A DNA stretch of 64,000 nucleotides from Rhynchonema sp. JSB1_4 (GCA_030248065.1 JASAMV010006795.1:50035-114034), one strand, 5' to 3'. Positions 35,377 through 48,709 are shown, numbered from the stretch's first letter. Translations and numbers: made by a program. Notes: generated by a model from the sequence alone, not told the origin.

Positions 35377-36108
35377 GTTGGATTAAAAATTTTTTTTATT
35401 ATCGAACTTTTTTTAAAAAAAAATTTTAAAATTTTTTTTAAAAATCACTTTTTTTATTCCGGACCCCCAAAAAATTGGTTTCTAGAAAAATGAAATTTCT
35501 GAAATCATGTTACTTAGATATGTTTTGAGGGACACTAAAGAGAACTTCTCCACTGACTTGCATGTTTATGTCGATCACCTGCGATCTAGCCCATTTGGTC
35601 ATAACTTTGAGAACCCGCCCGAAGGTAACTCTGTGGGCATATATGACAAAGGGAAGACCAACCTTCTGTTCGTGAATTTGGGGATAAATTTGAAGAGTGA
35701 TAAAGAGTTACACCACACTCATGTTGTGTGACAAAAGCAACAAATGACAAATCCACACAACTGCAAATAGGCGAGCAACGTGGAGTCTGTCGATAGCTTA
35801 CGTCGATAGCTCAATAACTGGACAGTATACGGTATGGGGTGTCCTATATTATACGTGCAGCGATTGTTGGGATGTCTGGGAACTGTATGAGTCCATTACA
35901 ACGCCATTTTAAACTGAAATATAAGCGCCGCAGGCGATTTTTTGAGAATGATCAGCAATAAAACGCATGAAAACATACATTTTTACCTTAAAAAAGTGAG
36001 AAAATAACGAAAAAAGGGGAAAAATAATAAAAAAAGTGGACTTACTTTTAAAAATTTTAAAATAAAAAAGTGGCCAAAAAAATTTTTACTTTTTTTTTAA
36101 TCCAACCC
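35377..36108. mobile_element. AT-rich hAT-like MITE
   Basis: About 730 bp with inverted ends GGGTTGGATTAAAAA and TTTTTAATCCAACCC (the right side reads CCCTG, the usual hAT terminus). The 7-bp direct repeat ATCGCTA lies at both borders. The interior subterminal zones are A/T homopolymer-like. No transposase was seen; a short open frame in the core is not supported. Confidence 0.62.
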
Positions 36109-36313
36109 TGATCGCTATACTTCTATTTCAATCCTGGATTTCTAGTGGCAGCTCTAGAAGCGCTGCTCTTGCTCACTTAATAGTACCATATGTAAGTGTT
36201 ACTCCGCCTATGTGACGCTTTTTTCGATGTTGAGTTCCTTGAATTTCTAGACAAAGAAACGTCTCAGAAACACGTAAACAAAGCTGTACTCCTTCAGGTT
36301 TATGATGAGTACA

Positions 36314-36787
36314 TTATAACATAACCTGTTGTTGTGAATGAAGCGTCTGATTGCCCAACTCTGCCAATTTGTCCATCAATTTGCGTCTGCCGACTGCGGC
36401 ATTCGATATTCGCAGATAGAGTGCGACGAGGACACACGCCAACAGCACGACCACTGCCAAACGACGACCGACTGCTGACGCCGACATGCGGGCACCTGGA
36501 ATGGATGGGGTGTTGGAGGCTGAAGTCCACATTGTATACAGTATGTACCATCCCGCCGAGGCAGGCATGGTAAGTCTTCAGGTATGACAAGATATACTAA
36601 CTTGAGCCTTTAAATGAAACACCTCCAAATTACCAAACAAAATGAGCGCTATTTCGATGTGAACGCTCACGTGAACGGAATTTAGCGAGAAGTTGGCATT
36701 CAAAAGTGTGTTTCTCAAAGCAAAGTTTTCAGGCACAAAGTTGTTAGACCATCGACTTGCCTGATGGATCAGTCTTGCGACTAACAT
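36314..36787 (-). CDS. Hypothetical single-pass membrane protein (uncertain exons)
   Basis: I do not recognise it. One stretch (about 36750-36600) reads NFALRNTLLNANFSLNSVHV and ends at a plausible GTTAGT donor. After an ATTCCAG acceptor at about 36503, a second stretch gives MSASAVGRRLAVVVLLACVL with one hydrophobic segment and a basic flank, running to a stop at 36314. The two may be separate genes, or the second may be a signal-anchor exon of the methyltransferase gene further along the minus strand. No family assignment. Confidence 0.28.
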
Positions 36788-37416
36788 AGTCAGTTGAAGA
36801 CTTCCTCATTCGATCAAGATCACAGTTTTTTTCGGTAATCGAAAACTGATGCCAAATTCCCGTGACCATTTGTGACCTCTGATCAACAAAGAGACTGTGC
36901 TTTAGTAACGAAGTAGCGATACAAAGTAATTCTTGAATCAGTAAGAATCGGTGAGATATACTAAAACACGTACAAGTACACATTGATATGACTTTATTGC
37001 TTAAGTTTACATACACAACGTTTGCTTAACCGCAGGTGTACTACGATTTTATGGTATTACCATTGGTCCCTTGTAACTTGTAACTCCCATGCTTACTGTA
37101 AAAATAAAATAAAATGAAATGAAATGTGTATACTTGCAATACATACCCGTACCAAGTGCACCTGGGTATGTATACCACGTGAGCAAGCACACAAAGCAGC
37201 ATGAATGATGCTATATAGGTTGTCGCTCATCCAACAAGACTATAGTAGTAGCATCGCACTAACAATTAAACAGGTTGCCAAATGCAAAACTCGCGAAAGG
37301 CACACATGCACAATAGATTGCGCCATAGTCATGGGGACAAGCTTAATCCAACGTGGCTCTCTGTTGACAAACTTACCCAGCGGTTTGTGCGCACTGTTTT
37401 TCATGGTATCACCGTG

Positions 37417-37807
37417 TCAAGCAAACAGTGCCTGGGCAGGGGGCGTAATCGCCCAAGCATGGGCACGTGAGGATGTGTCACACACCAGTATATTCAGTGG
37501 CAAAGCTCCCGTTTGAATCAAAGTCGCAAAGTCGTAAAACGAAGTCAGTGAGTTCCTAATGACACAATATTGTATGCCAAGCTGATGTACAATCGTACCC
37601 TCTGCTTCCATCAAGCTACATACATAAGCCACATAAATCATACTCCCAGCTTGTCAATGAAAAGCCACGTGTGGTGACATCATGAAACAAAAGTTGTCTA
37701 GCTGTCTGAGGCATTGTGTGACGGGACCATCCGTCGTCGCACATGGTATACCTGCGTGCAGCATTATCTTGCTCGTGGCTCATGAACTGGGAGGAGAATT
37801 TGTGCAC
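37417..37807 (-). pseudogene. Possible broken glycosidase-like fragment
   Basis: Two minus-strand stretches in different frames, without room for an intron between them: WSRHTMPQTARQLLFHDV with SLTSWEYDLCG, then HQLGIQYCVIRNSLTSF. Their order and the W-H-M-x-x-T-A / W-E-Y-D / I-Q-Y-C pattern recall an invertebrate glycosyl-hydrolase-like family that I remember only loosely. The frame change suggests a decayed copy. The identification is weak. Confidence 0.25.
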
Positions 37808-38873
37808 ATTGGTTATCGAAGCAGCAGGTCGCTGCTATGCCAATAAATTTCAGCATAAGCTGCGCGAACATGCACATGCGAGAGCCAGAAAGTGATGGCA
37901 CAATCATGGGGTGAAAAACACTTTTTGGTTTGATGGAGACAAATACGTAGCAACAACATATTTTTTTGTAAGTGTCAGTTGCATGGCTCCTATATAAAAT
38001 TTACACAGAAACCATCTTGAACAAGCAACATCTTGAAGCCAAAACAACCACATTTATGACGCTATTTATGTATTTTAGTTTCCCTTCAACGGAATTTAGC
38101 ATATTGCGCCTAAACAGCGTGACACGAAGCCTCAGAAATTGTGAATGTTTACCCTTCGCGATGTCTTCTGTGTGTTCGCCAAACATGATGGGATTTGTTG
38201 ATCAAGCACCAGAGCAGTAGAAATGCTTCTTTGGGAAACGCACACTTCCTCCTTGGTAGAAAAATCAGCAACTTTTACCTAAGCTACAGTATGTAAAATT
38301 TTAGGTATAATTTTGCACTTGTGATTTGATATTTTATGTAAAGTATGCGATGCAGTATGTCAAATTTGCAGTGATAGTAATCAGTGATCGAGAGTGTTAA
38401 TTGCTTGATTTGTTCCAGTGACTCCGTAAGACCAAGACGATCCCATCTCCAGTGAGGACAAAACCTACAAACACGGTTTATGGCACATTATATGATAAAT
38501 ACGACAACAAAGAATAGTCTCATGCTTCTCAACATGACAAAAAAACATGACGCAACACACGATATTTCACGCCGATTTGCATATGCACTACAGGACCAGC
38601 CACCCCAACAAGTACAGTACACAATCAGTGAAGTAAACAATGCTAGATTGTGAACCAGTTTGACTTTTCACTGTAAGTTCGCAAACCATTTCTACAGCTT
38701 CAAGACCAGGTACTGTATTATCAGCATGATAACAACCAGACCGGTGCTCATGTTGCTGATCATATGCAGTGCTGTTGAACCGGTTGAGAATCTGGAAAAT
38801 AATGGCGGTTAGATGATCGGAAAATCATTTCTGAACCCAATAGTTATACGGATCTGAATAATGCTCTTTCTAG
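37808..38873. other. Intergenic or 5' region of the next gene
   Basis: I see no defendable exon. The signal-peptide exon of the gene beginning at 38874 should lie in this stretch or further left. Confidence 0.35.
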
Positions 38874-40616
38874 CCACCGATCCAAACCCAGGTTCGATCG
38901 CTGAGCCCTCTGGCAATGAAACATCAAATCCTGACGACCGCACTCTATGGGGTCAATGTGCGGCCAAGGGAATAGAATGCGAATTCGACTGTAGAGATTC
39001 GGACGGGACATGTAAATGTCCATATGGATACCCGGAGAATGAGGAGAACCCCGGAGCTTGCAACGGTAGGCGCCTGCGCAGGACTTTTGTGGAGCTCTTC
39101 TGTGTGCGTTCGCTAATCTCACGACAGATCTACCTATGAGAGCTCATTGCTAACGCTCGAATAAAAGTAAATGGATTGTCCATAAGTTCGCCTCTGATAA
39201 TATGGATAGTCGCTGGAACTACAAAAAAAGAAAATCATGTGGGCAGCAGTGCGATTTGCCCATTTCGCCCTGTTTTCACAGACGGTGCGGTGCACCAGGA
39301 CATCGTCAGTGTGAATACGGCAGAGTGCCTGCAAAGCAGCCCGTCGGTTCCTGGCTGGGAAGCCTATCGAGTTTCAAACCAGATCTGCACTTCCATGACT
39401 ATAACTCTAAAATGCAAGCCGCTCCATTGGGTCATTCTAAGCGTCCTCCCCCTTTGCACAGCCTACACCCGTTGCTACCCCCTGATGGGGCCGATGTTGG
39501 CCACAGTGCTGTTGCACTTTGTCTACGTGTGCTGTGTGTGCGGCCCTTTGAGTGTCATCATCAACAATCGCTGTGGCAGAAAAGCACATATTCGATTGAG
39601 ACGTCTACGTATGCAACCAGTGGGCGTGCTCGTGACGCCGTCTAAGAAACCGGTTTGGTTTGTTCTAGAACCCACTGCACCGGGCAAATCACTTTTGCTG
39701 GAACAGCTTATTGTGCAACGTGCTATATATGTAACACACGTCATCACCAACGTGCGTGAAAACAAGCATCGTTTTTTTGAAATAGACATGAGTTATAAAC
39801 ATTGCTGCGAATATGAAAAGCTGCTGTTGTTTCTTGACAAAATTTTTATCAGGCTTATACCAACTCGGTATGAGGTTCTTGAAGCGTCCATGGGTGACTG
39901 CCGATACAGTGTTTCCACTGACAATCTCCCATGTTGTACATAGCGCAATTTTTTTAGCTTTTCATTTTTTTGACTTTTCAGGTTCCACTGGAGAAAACAG
40001 AAGAGAAGTCGCGAAGCGAATCAGTGAAGACGGCTATTCGCTGGATGACCGAGTCGTTGTCGAAGAGCGTACGTGGTGGAAGGAAGACACAAACGGCGTC
40101 TGCTGAATCGGTGAGACCTGCAAAATGCAATTTCTTAACATCATTCAAACATTAAAACAAAGCTGACTTCCTTTCAGAGCAGCGACGTCAGCTCCGGTAC
40201 GCCGACGGGCAGCGGTACGTTCGTACTCGCATTTGATGTTTCAGCTAGGCTATTTTAAACGTCGTGTGTGGTCTGGGAACACTTTTGACGCTAATCGAAT
40301 GCACTTTTCTCAAACGATCGCCGAGTATTGCGTGGTCATTATACATTACATGTCACCCAAGGAAACCCGATCCGAATGCCTGCAAAGTGTATACCAATTC
40401 GAAGTTCACATCGAACCATACTGATTTGTCTGCCCCTTAATTTTAGGAGAAAAATCAATGACGATGTCGGCTATGGGTGGTCGTCCGGGTGTTGGCACGG
40501 TGCCAAGTGAGGAGAAATACGAGACTGAGAGTGAACGAAGGGACAAATTCAAATCGAAATACGCCGATCAGGAGCAGTTCAATAAACCAGGCGCCAGTGT
40601 GTACCATAAGAGATAA
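38874..40616 (+). CDS. Single-pass membrane protein with Cys-rich ectodomain, 5' exon missing
   Basis: Not recognised as a known gene. Exons 38874-39065, 39462-39652, 39982-40110, about 40180-40215 and 40447-40616 join in consistent phases. The ectodomain has a compact cysteine module (CAAKGIECEFDC then CKCPYGYP, ending in GACN) resembling an EGF- or EB-type module. A membrane segment GPMLATVLLHFVYVCCVCG is followed by a basic RLRRLRMQ stop-transfer, then a cytoplasmic tail rich in Ser, Lys and Glu (EKTEEKSRSES, SSDVSSGTPTGSG) ending VYHKR. Exon 38874 starts in phase 1, so an upstream exon, probably with the signal peptide, is missing. Confidence 0.6.
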
Positions 40617-43600
40617 AGGCGAAAATAGCAGATAAGCAAAGACAATGTTAGGCAATATAAAATAAGTATTCGTTAAATTCAATATGGGTATGATCCGTGG
40701 TGGAGTAGATATAATAATTATAGTGCTGATTTGATGTTTTATCGTTACCAGTGTGTTCTGATGACAAGTAACGAGCAGGCCATCTTGCAGGTGCAGCATT
40801 GACACATTTTGATTTGTTAGAGTCTCCATCATCATCTTTGTTCCGACACGTGATAATATTGTTGCATTTTGTACAGGAATAATGCCATCAAGAATAAAAA
40901 TCTTTTGCTTTCATTCATGGTCTTCAACTGAGTTCGTCGGCACTCGTCGTCATTTCAGCCCGGACTGTAATGTCGCCAACTTCGATCGTCGCGGTATCCA
41001 CCTGTGCTTTAGGTTGCACAGTTTGCCGCTAGTGTCCATGGGTACAATTGGTCTCGATCATTTGGGGCTGTGATGTTGTCGCGGCATTAAATACACGCAA
41101 GTGCGTATGTCGGACGTTTATTCTGAGCACACAGAAAGCCGCTTTTATGCCACATACCACCACACGCCCCCTTCAGAAGTCTGGAATACTCTCTTCAAAC
41201 TGTTGACAAAGGTTCTGCATACCGTTCATACGCTTGCGATTGCGGTGTCATTAGTGCAGCAGCAATCCTCGGATGTGTTGAAGTTGACGATAGCAGTGCC
41301 TGACCCCATGTAAAAGAATCAATGGATGAGTGAATGATAAGTGGGCGAAATGCTTAGTTTTTAAGCTGTTATTCTGCTTTCTCGTTGGCAAAACATTAAA
41401 ATAATTTATGAAATGCAACCGCCTAAGAATTGCGTTGCAGCTCTGGGGATAGCCCCATGCGAAACGAATTATAACACTTTGAGTTCCTCTTGCAAAAAAT
41501 AAAATTATCGTTTATTGATTTCATTTATACCTTATATAACGGATGACCTGCTTTCAATGGTAATCAATTCAGGACCCAGGAAACATGAGATTCGCCAATT
41601 TCAATTCATTTTTTGACTTGCAGTTAAATTATGGCTGCACTGGCTCGCCTGGAAACTGCTGATGCTTCACTGTCAACTTATATGGCCGCGGACATTCGTT
41701 GACTCTGTTTGACAAAGATTTGATTATATTTGAAGATAAATATAAATTTTGACGGACAGTTTTACACGAAAACTGTTTTCAGAACAAAGTTAGACTGAAA
41801 CAAAGCTGTTCTTGCACTTGCGTTTTGTTAGTTTTTGTGAAGTGGGTTTCCAGCGATTTTCCGAAGTGATTGTTACATAGTTGCTAGGCTCACCGCCGCG
41901 CACTGGTCTGCTCAGCGTTTGCCAAAAAATGCTGATGGTTCATCGATTCAATATAAGGCTGACCCCAAGTTACAAGGGCGTTAAAAATAACACTTCATTG
42001 TACTTTTTGGCATGCAGCGCCTGAAAAAGTTATGTGCACATAACTTTTTTGCTGCATTATGTGCCTCATTATGTAGGTAGCACAATGACTGTGTGTATGA
42101 GAACTGATAACTCGTCCAAAAATTTTCCTGAATTGTGAAGAGCATTTTGCTACAGATCAGCCGCGTCCAAAATATTCCTTGCGGCTGTGTCACGCTCACT
42201 GCGTTTAAACAACTAAGCCTTGATACCTGTAAAATTGCTCTGAAAATGTAAGTGAGCACCGGTGATCGACATAGCGAGATTTTCCTTACCATTCAGGAAA
42301 AACTTTGGATGGATTCTCATGCATTCACCGTGCGACCAAACGGGCGATGTTGCAAGTTCAATTGAAAGTGACATTCTTGTCGTACCCCAGAATGGTTCTT
42401 TGTGTTCTCTCTTCAAAGTTGTGGTTGACCAAACAAAAAATGATTATTATTTGGCTATGACACTGTGCTTTCTGGACTCCAACTTTCTCTTTACCAGTGA
42501 GGTGACGATTTTCAAATGAAAGTCCGTCACAGATTGTGACATTTGGTGACGAGCCGATTTGGCACGCCGATAAAATTATTACATAGGAACACTTGCTACA
42601 TTCAGAATACAAAATCGTATCTAAATTTCGATTAAAAATATTTCAGCACGAGCACCAGCAAAAATCGACAGTTCAATCGTCAAATCAACTTTTTATTTTC
42701 GCAATGAACTGCTTGTGTTCGTTAAGCAAGAAATTTAAGAAAAGTTATTTTTATCAATCGACGTCCACCACGCCCTAAACAGCCAAACAATATAGAGAAA
42801 CAAGCTGCTCCATTATTATTATCAGCGGCATAAGAAGCCAACCATAGGCCCAGTTGTTATCATAATATCCATTTCAGCTAAAATCATTGTACCGCCAAAT
42901 TCACAAAGCAATTGCCATTCGTTTCTGCAATATACGGACTCATTGATTGCATAATAATAATTTTAAGCCGAATGTTCAAGCCCGGAAGTTCGGGTTCGAG
43001 AACCGCTGCAGCTGGGTCTGAAACTGAATCGGTGATCCAACAATTACGAAAATCCATAGGCATGCAACAAGAAAGTTAGAATTACGCGATTTGTAAAGCT
43101 TGTTCGGGATTTGAGAATTCCACCCACTAAAAGGTATTTTTAATGTTTACACGGACTTTAAGTTTACGGTGAGTGTGAGACCGGTAACAGCTGCGTGCAA
43201 GCTTATAACACGTTCTGCCAGGAAAAATCGCCGGAGCGGTTGCGACTGTGGGTCCGAAAACAAAAAGATTGCTTGTTTTCTGTGTGCGTGTGCGGCCATT
43301 ATGTACAGTACCTATTGAAGTACATATGTAACTCCCGCACAGTCTTACTTTCTCGATTACATCTTTCCAGGCGTTGAAGCAGAGATTTAGATTCTCAAGT
43401 GTCCAATGCTTATTAGTAAAAAATGTATGCCTTCAAATACTTAATATTAGTCCACAAAGGGGGTGAAATTATATGCAATTTAAGAAGTGTGCAACGTTCG
43501 CAGGACCGACTATTGAACATCAAGATTGACACTTGCAAAGGCTCCGAATCGTACTTTCTGAATGTATCCAAAATTTGCCCTTGTAAGGGGCACAGACTGC

Positions 43601-44190
43601 TTCCGACTGTTTTGCGCTGCATATGATGCGGCAGTAACGCGCTCGTGCATGTGTTGCACATTAAACTGGCTCAATTTTCAATTTCATGCGTTTTCTGTCA
43701 CAATTTTTAAGCTAGTTCGTATTTAATAACTTAAACGTTCACAAGTGGTAATTCGGAAGCCAAATCTGCTTTAACTACGCACGTATCCGACCAACGATTA
43801 CGATAATGTGACAGCCAATTCGATAGGGCAAACGTAGCCTCTGGAAACGCACTCTCTGCGGGAAATTCAGCTAGCCGACTCAGCGTTTAGAGAGACGACA
43901 TCGAAAAAGAAAGAAGGTGCTGGAATTACATGCTTCAATAGGTACACACACCAAAAAGAAATTTTTTACTTCGGACCCAGAGTCACGGGTATCACTAAAC
44001 GATGGTGATTTTCTCTGGCAGGACTTGATAAAACTCTAAGCGGCCGAGACAACATCAAAGAACGTGTGTGGTTGGTGATCAGCCCGTAATAATGCGAGCT
44101 TCTTATCTGACATAAAAAGCTCTGTTTTATTAATATGACTATGATTTCTTGACATCGTCTGGTGGACAGCAAATATTCAAACAAGAAAAC
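40617..44190. other. Long region without a recognised gene
   Basis: There are several open frames with weak coding character but no family match: + strand 40960-41073 after a TTTCAG acceptor; + strand about 42297-42519, containing GWILMHSPCDQTGDVASSI after an ATTCAG acceptor; and + strand about 43440-43626 with several cysteines. None could be joined into a convincing gene. A GAATTCCACC repeat fragment is near 43110. Confidence 0.35.
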
Positions 44191-47100
44191 ATGCGCTGGT
44201 CCATAATTTTGCTGACAATTGCTCTGGGTAAGTATTGACATTATATCCCAGCTTTTAGACCCATTTCATAAACCATCTGAAAATCCCAGCATCAAACAAA
44301 TTAAAATCACCTTCAGCTCTAATTTCAACAAACATGTTGATCAACATTTTTCAGGTCACATACCGACGACCAATGCTTCAATCTGCAGTCCACAGCGATG
44401 CAAACGGAATCAGGGACGCGTACTCGGTCATACTTGTTGTCTCCAACCAACTGGGAAATACAAATGTTGCAGATTTCCCGGTGAAGGCCAGGTTAAGACT
44501 TTTGAAAACCCATCAAACAATTTTTTCAGTTTGATTTTGACGGTGTTGTGATTTCGGCCAGCGCTTGGTAGTTCTCTAGCACTCTAATGACGCGTTTTTG
44601 AAGCACACAACGCAAAGGGTTCTCTTGAGTGTCCGTGTGTGCGATACCACGTGTGCATGTGGTCCATGGGCAGGGTATCTCGGAAAGCACAATTTTTGTG
44701 ACCCTCTTCCAGTCGAAAGTTTGCACTTCCTTTTTCGCACCCTTTCACGCAGAAGGTGCAATTTCACGCGCGAAAGCCCCGGTCAGACTTATTTTTTGTC
44801 TGGATTTGTCAGTTTTGCTATCCTTTCAACGAGCCGGTCAGCAAATCGTATGAAACATTGATTTTTCCAACAATTACTGTGACCTAAAATGTAACACCTG
44901 CTGAAACATCAGCCAACACACACACAGGAATGCTGTGCGTACTGTCCATTCCCGCATCTGCCACGAACCTGCTGCTGCCCCGCGCGTTCACACATTTGTA
45001 GCACATCTGGTTTGAATGATTGTTACAATCGAACAACAACAACCGCGTTCTTCACCACAACAACATCAAACAGTGCAACATCATCAAGTACCTCTACCAG
45101 GAGCTCTAGCACAGCAATGTTTACGACGACCAGGTTCAGTATCTGCGGTTCTGTCAAAGACAGTAATTACATATTTTTCGCTTTTAGGCCTACGCCTAAG
45201 TTGTACAGACACGCGCCCACAGCATCCCGCGTCCGGGTACCTTAGTACATATGTAGTTCTTCTTTCGTTAGCATGTTGTGATGAAGATGAAACAAGTTTT
45301 GACCAGCGTGCGTGGTCGCAAAAACTAGCTTTATGCTGGTCAAGCCAGTGCTTTCGATATGAGTCACAAAATCCACTCAATAAAAAGTACCAAGACGCTG
45401 AAGTGTGAGTGTGGTCAAAATCTCGACTGTGGGTTTTCCGACTTCAGTACCAGTACACCAATGACCACAATGTCTTCCACAACAAGTGGGTCAACGCCAA
45501 GTACCACATCCAACACTGGAACGTCACCAAGTGCCTCGACCAGGTCTGTTTTTAGACATGCCAGCTTTTATGCCATACACCTTGATGGCAGGTGCAGCGC
45601 AATCGGACAATCGGCTCTGTTTCGCCCGTGACTATAAAATTTAAAGCGTTGCTGTGGTCCATGGACTTGTTGTCTGTCTCTGTTACAGTATGAGTACGCC
45701 ACAGACGACGAAGACCACAGGATCTTCAACAACAACTGGTGAAACGCCAAGTACCACATCCAATACTGGAACGACAATGAGCACCACAAGTGGCCAACTC
45801 AGTACCACGACCAGGTCTGTTTATTAGCTTTATACGCCTTGACGGCACACGCAGCGCAAAGGAACCGACGGTTGTGTTTCGTATCTGACGATACAATTCC
45901 AAAAAGCGCGCTGTGGTCTATAGACTTGTCTGTCTCTGTTACAGTGCCAGTACGCCACAGACGACAAAGACCACAGGATCTTCAACAACAACTGGTGAAA
46001 CGCCAAGTACCACATCCAATACTGGAACGACAATGAGCACCACAAGTGGCCAACTCAGTACCACGACCAGGTCTGTTTATTAGCTTTATACGCCTTGACG
46101 GCACACGCAGCGCAAAGGAACCGACGGTTGTGTTTCGTATCTGACGACACAATCCAAAAAGCGCTGCTGTGGCCTATAGACTTGTCTCTCTCTGTTACAG
46201 TGCCAGTACGCCACAGACGACAACGACCACAGGATCTTCAACAACAACTGGTGAAACGCCAAGTACCACATCCAATACTGGAACGACAATGAGCACCACA
46301 AGTGGCCAACTCAGTACCACGACCAGGTCTGTTTATTAGCTTTATACGCCTTGACGGCACACGCAGCGCAAAGGGACCGACGGTTGTGTTTCGTATCTGA
46401 CGATACAATTCCAAAAAGCGCGCTGTGGTCTATAGACTTGTCTCTCTCTGTTACAGTGCCAGTACGCCACAGACGACAAAGACCACAGGATCTTCAACAA
46501 CAACTGGTGAAACGCCAAGTACCACATCCAATACTGGAACGACAATGAGCACCACAAGTGGCCAACTCAGTACCACGACCAGGTCTGTTTATTAGCTTTA
46601 TACGCCTTGACGGCACACGCAGCGCAAAGGAACCGACGGTTGTGTTTCGTATCTGACGATACAATTCCAAAAAGCGCGCTGTGGTCTATAGACTTGTCTC
46701 TCTCTGTTACAGTGCCAGTACGCCACAGACGACAAAGACCACAGGATCTTCAACAACAACTGGTGAAACGCCAAGTACCACATCCAATACTGGAACGACA
46801 ATGAGCACCACAAGTGGCCAACTCAGTACCACGACCAGGTCTGTTTATTAGCTTTATACGCCTTGACGGCACACGCAGCGCAAAGGAACCGACGGTTGTG
46901 TTTCGTATCTGACGATACAATTCCAAAAAGCGCGCTGTGGTCTATAGACTTGTCTGTCTCTGTTACAGTGCCAGTACGCCACAGACGACAAAGACCACAG
47001 GATCTTCAACAACAACTGGTGAAACGCCAAGTACCACATCCAACACTGGAACGACAATGAGCACCACAACTGGTCAATTCAGTACCACGACCAGGTCTGT

Positions 47101-48709
47101 TTATCAGCTTTTATTCAATGGCACATGCAGCGCAAGGGGACAGACGGTTGTGTTTCGTCTCTCACGACAAAAAATCTAAAAGTGTGTTGGTTGCTGTAGT
47201 TAATAAACTTGTCTGTCTCTGTTTCAGCACCAGTTCACCAACGCCCACGGGGTCGTCAACAACAACTGGTTCAACGCCAAGTACCACATCCAACACTGAA
47301 ACATCACCAAGCACCACCACAAGTCATCCAAAACCATGTGAGCTGTGCTGTATGTTTTTATAATTTCAGCATGTGTGTTTGGCAGGTATATGAATCTGAA
47401 AGAACGATACATACACAGTGCAAAGATTATAAACCTCCCCGGCACCAGCTGAGGAAAAGTGTTTAAAGAAAAGTACATGCTATAAATTCAGGTCAAGGCG
47501 ATTTCCTGTTCATCGTGGCGACTTCGGAACGATTATCGTCACTAGTTCACTCCGTTGGTTGAAAATAATTTTTATTTCCTTATCCGTTTAGATATTGAAT
47601 GTAGTCTTTTATTGAAGATGATGCACATCGTACTGAACATGACATCGGTGCTTGGTGCATCGGTCGATGGGTCACATCATTCTCTGGTCCACTACTCGGA
47701 CGCCGACAACAAAACTGATGTTTCATACGATTTCAACTCGATCAACACTTATCCAGAAATTTTCCAATTTATCACCACTGAGCACTGGGAGCAGTACTTG
47801 GGCATCAGTGATCTTAATAGGTTGGTCTGACGAAAGCCCAGGATCTGGCCATCTAAATTATGGATATTTGGCGATGAAAATTGACCAACGTAGGTACAAG
47901 GTATACTATTACGGTTTATTCTCAATATTTTCGACAATATTTATGTACCCGAAGATTGAGAATGCGCATCGCGAAGAAACGGTGTCATGGAATTTTACGG
48001 TGTTGGCTTAATTTCTTGATGTTTTCCAAAAAAACACTATCTTCTTGTTATGCCTTTACGCGGAGCCATGTCTGAGTGATGACTTGGTGACCCACATAAT
48101 TGATGATAAAACACAGTTTCAGGGGCCTGCAGATCGGCTTGGACCGTATCTTCACGACGTCAGGTGGCGATCGACCTTCGGCTGCCAATTATGTTGTGCT
48201 CATCAGTGACGGATAGTGAGTGTAGGATCGCTACCATGATGAACGTTATGTTTGCCTAGAATTCAGACACAGGTTTATTTTTGAAAGTTTTCTTATTCAT
48301 TTTGGATACTGGATGCATAACGCATAATCACGAGCGAAAGTGATCACCGTGCTCCAAAGAAACCTAACCCAGAAGTTGAGCAGAAGCAGAGAAACACCGA
48401 AGGTGTTCCACTTGAGATTGAAAGTGGCCCATTTCATTGGAGATGTGTGGAAACATTGATATACCAATATTTCATCTTGCACATATAATACATTCCAGTT
48501 ACGACATGACTCCACAGTGTTGTCCAGCCCCCTTCACCACGGCCGAGCGTTTACGGACAAAGTCCGACATTTGGGCTGTTGACATTGGCGCCGATTCGCG
48601 ACCCGATACTTTGCATAGAATCTGTGATAGCGCACGGAAAGTGTACCCGGCCAGGTACAATCACGATATGGCTGAAGACATACTGAGGGACTTAATGCAG
48701 AAATGTTGA
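44191..48709 (+). CDS. Secreted mucin-like protein with C-terminal vWA domain
   Basis: Predicted extracellular protein of 636 residues. Exons: 44191-44227, 44355-44491, 44928-45133, 45448-45543, six 126-nt exons (45689-45814, 45945-46070, 46201-46326, 46457-46582, 46713-46838, 46969-47094), 47228-47337, 47492-47553, 47618-47820, 48123-48215, 48499-48709; all phases agree and the total is divisible by three. The signal peptide is MRWSIILLTIALG. Two cysteine-rich exons follow (KCCRFPGEG, ECCAYCPFP, RTCCCPA). A Ser/Thr stalk is then built from repeated exons (TTTGETPSTTSNTGT), likely O-glycosylated. The C-terminus is a von Willebrand A fold: GDFLFIVATSERLSS, NYVVLISDG and IWAVDIGAD. The first metal-site Asp of DxSxS is Ala, so metal binding is doubtful. 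Acceptors of the 47618 exon are less certain. Confidence 0.72.
45815..47094 (+). repeat. Five tandem 256-bp exon-plus-intron units
   Basis: Five units of exactly 256 bp, each holding a 130-bp intron and a 126-bp phase 2-2 exon, are nearly identical, intron included. The unit boundaries repeat at 45945, 46201, 46457, 46713 and 46969. The exon at 45689 is a sixth copy with a diverged upstream intron. Because the exon length is a multiple of three, every copy preserves the frame. Confidence 0.93.

Noticed and set aside
46095..46292. Repeated 65-71 residue frames on both strands across the 256-bp units
   Set aside because: Shadow frames of the tandem unit; the real frame is the phase 2-2 Ser/Thr exon spliced between units.
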